From the NCBI GenBank assembly GCA_014841835.1, contig JACYUQ010000003.1, positions 558,001 through 622,000 on the forward strand: a stretch of DNA of 64,000 bases. The letters run 5' to 3'. The position numbers and the translations under genes are program-made. The notes under the pieces were generated by a model. That model saw only the letters and a list, made by a program, of their open reading frames with translations, made no database searches and was not told where the DNA came from. Every line of letters begins with the position of its first letter. The stretch's first letter is position 1. This document shows positions 63,037 to 64,000 of this stretch, piece after piece. Source of the DNA: Oxalobacteraceae sp. CFBP 13730. GTDB taxonomy: Bacteria > Pseudomonadota > Gammaproteobacteria > Burkholderiales > Burkholderiaceae_D.

Positions 63037-64000
63037 CCACCATCCTGCATCCGGCCAGGGTCGTTGTCCTGCTGTTTGCAGGCGCGATCCTGGCCGGCAC
63101 GCTGCTGTTGATGCTGCCGCTGGCCAGCGCCAGCGGCCATGGCGCGCCGTTCATGGTGGCGTTCTTCACGGCGGTATCGGCCGTGTGCGTCAGCGGCATG
63201 GCCGTGGTCGATACGGGCACGTACTGGTCGGGCTTCGGCCAGGCGTCGATCATGGTGTTGTTCCAGCTGGGCGGCTTCGGCATGATGACGGCTGCCACGC
63301 TGCTCGGGCTGATGGTCAATCGCTCGTCGCGCCTGCGCACGCGCCTGATCGCGCAGACCGAGACGCGCTCGCTGGGCATGGGCGACATCGCGAGCGTGGC
63401 CCGGGTCGTGCTGACCGTGTCGGTGCTGCTGCAACTCGTGATCGCCGTCATCCTGTTCGTGCGCCTGCGCGCCGGGCACGATCTGGCGTGGGGCGACGCG
63501 GCGTGGAGCGCCCTCTTCCACGCCGTCTCGGCGTTCAACAACGCCGGCTTTTCACTGCATGCCGACAGCCTCACCCGCTATGCGAGCGACGCGCTGGTGC
63601 TGCTGCCGATCATGGTGGCGATCGTGGTCGGCGGCATTGGTTTTCCGGTGCTGCACGACCTGCGCCACCGCTTGCGCGACCCGCGCCACTGGTCGCTGCA
63701 CACCAAGCTCACCCTCACCGGCACGCTGATGTTGCTCGTGGGCGGCTTCGCCACGGTGCTGCTGTTCGAGTGGAACAACGCCGCCACGCTGGGCGCGCTG
63801 TCAACACCCGACAAGCTGCTCAACAGCATGTTCATCTCGGTGGCGTCGCGCACGGCGGGTTTTAATACTGTCGACTACAGCGCGCTGACGCCCGAGACCT
63901 GGGCGCTGCACTATCTGCTGATGTTCATCGGCGGCGGCAGCGCGGGCACGGCGGGCGGCGTCAAGGTGGCCACCGTCATGATCCTGGTCCTGCTTGTCGT
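63033..64000 (+). CDS. TrkH/KtrB-type potassium transporter (truncated by window end)
   Basis: The first 322 codons of a K+ uptake membrane protein; the gene runs past the window. All four pore-loop signatures are visible: SAVCVSGMAV, HAVSAFNNAGFS, SVASRTAGFNTVD and GGGSAGTAGGVKV, each with its filter Gly. The spacing suggests the shorter KtrB-like type. It overlaps nhaA by 4 bases (ATGA), so Na+ export and K+ uptake are coupled in one transcript. Confidence 0.93.
   Translation, partial: MTTILHPARVVVLLFAGAILAGTLLLMLPLASASGHGAPFMVAFFTAVSAVCVSGMAVVDTGTYWSGFGQASIMVLFQLGGFGMMTAATLLGLMVNRSSRLRTRLIAQTETRSLGMGDIASVARVVLTVSVLLQLVIAVILFVRLRAGHDLAWGDAAWSALFHAVSAFNNAGFSLHADSLTRYASDALVLLPIMVAIVVGGIGFPVLHDLRHRLRDPRHWSLHTKLTLTGTLMLLVGGFATVLLFEWNNAATLGALSTPDKLLNSMFISVASRTAGFNTVDYSALTPETWALHYLLMFIGGGSAGTAGGVKVATVMILVLLV

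Noticed and set aside
1..64000. CRISPR arrays, tRNA or rRNA genes, phage genes
   Set aside because: No regularly spaced repeats, tRNA cloverleaf or phage structural genes were seen on reading.

Overview
The window is high-GC, densely coded DNA. Its gene families (flagellar genes with FlhDC-like and FliA-type promoters, a PEP-CTERM protein, a MSHA-like pilus) suggest a motile betaproteobacterium of the Oxalobacteraceae type, for example Massilia, Duganella or Janthinobacterium. This placement is inferred from gene content, not from a marker gene.

Layout. (1) 104-7886: filament and chaperone genes fliC, flaG, fliD, fliS and fliT, then a FliK-like protein paired with a stand-alone FlhB C-terminal domain, and the c-di-GMP brake YcgR. 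A FliA-type promoter precedes fliD. (2) 7940-12296: a LuxR-type regulator with two degenerate HD-GYP modules, a PEP-CTERM protein, and a Tat-exported phospholipase C with a possible Pho box. (3) 12595-26660: a nearly gapless block encoding a histidine kinase, a single-domain response regulator, a GAF/HD-GYP c-di-GMP phosphodiesterase and a complete MSHA/type IV pilus-like machine. The machine comprises an ATPase fused to STAS and MshEN-like modules, a platform protein, five (pre)pilins, PilM/N/O/P-like proteins and a secretin. (4) 26673-38683: flagellar class II genes, with fliE divergent from fliFGHIJK, a terminator, then fliLMNOPQR. (5) 38733-42894: a siderophore-esterase-like hydrolase behind a Fur box, a complete IS1595-family element with an 8-bp target duplication, and an AsmA-family protein. 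(6) 42881-55580: flgLKJIHGFEDCB on the minus strand, and flgA and flgMN on the plus strand. (7) 55755-64000: a membrane diguanylate cyclase, a small hypothetical protein, a DUF1800/DUF1501 pair, a CLC chloride channel, nhaA behind a structured leader, and a TrkH/KtrB-type potassium transporter cut by the window end.

How it works together. The flagellar regions give almost the whole basal body, hook and filament; flhDC, fliA, flhA, flhB, motAB and che genes are not here. Three FliA-type promoters (fliD, flgKL, flgM) mark the late class, and two possible FlhDC boxes mark divergent class II promoters. Cyclic di-GMP is a recurring theme: YcgR, an HD-GYP phosphodiesterase, a diguanylate cyclase and the predicted MshEN module of the pilus ATPase lie in one locus. 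This suggests a switch between swimming and pilus-mediated attachment.

The strongest candidate for an under-described system is the 12.6-26.7 kb pilus locus. It is placed between flagellar operons, carries its own sensory and c-di-GMP-degrading front end, has a STAS-MshEN-ATPase fusion, and has a PilX/GspK-like minor pilin ending in a DNRLRE (adhesin/carbohydrate-binding-like) domain. No tRNA, rRNA or CRISPR array was seen.
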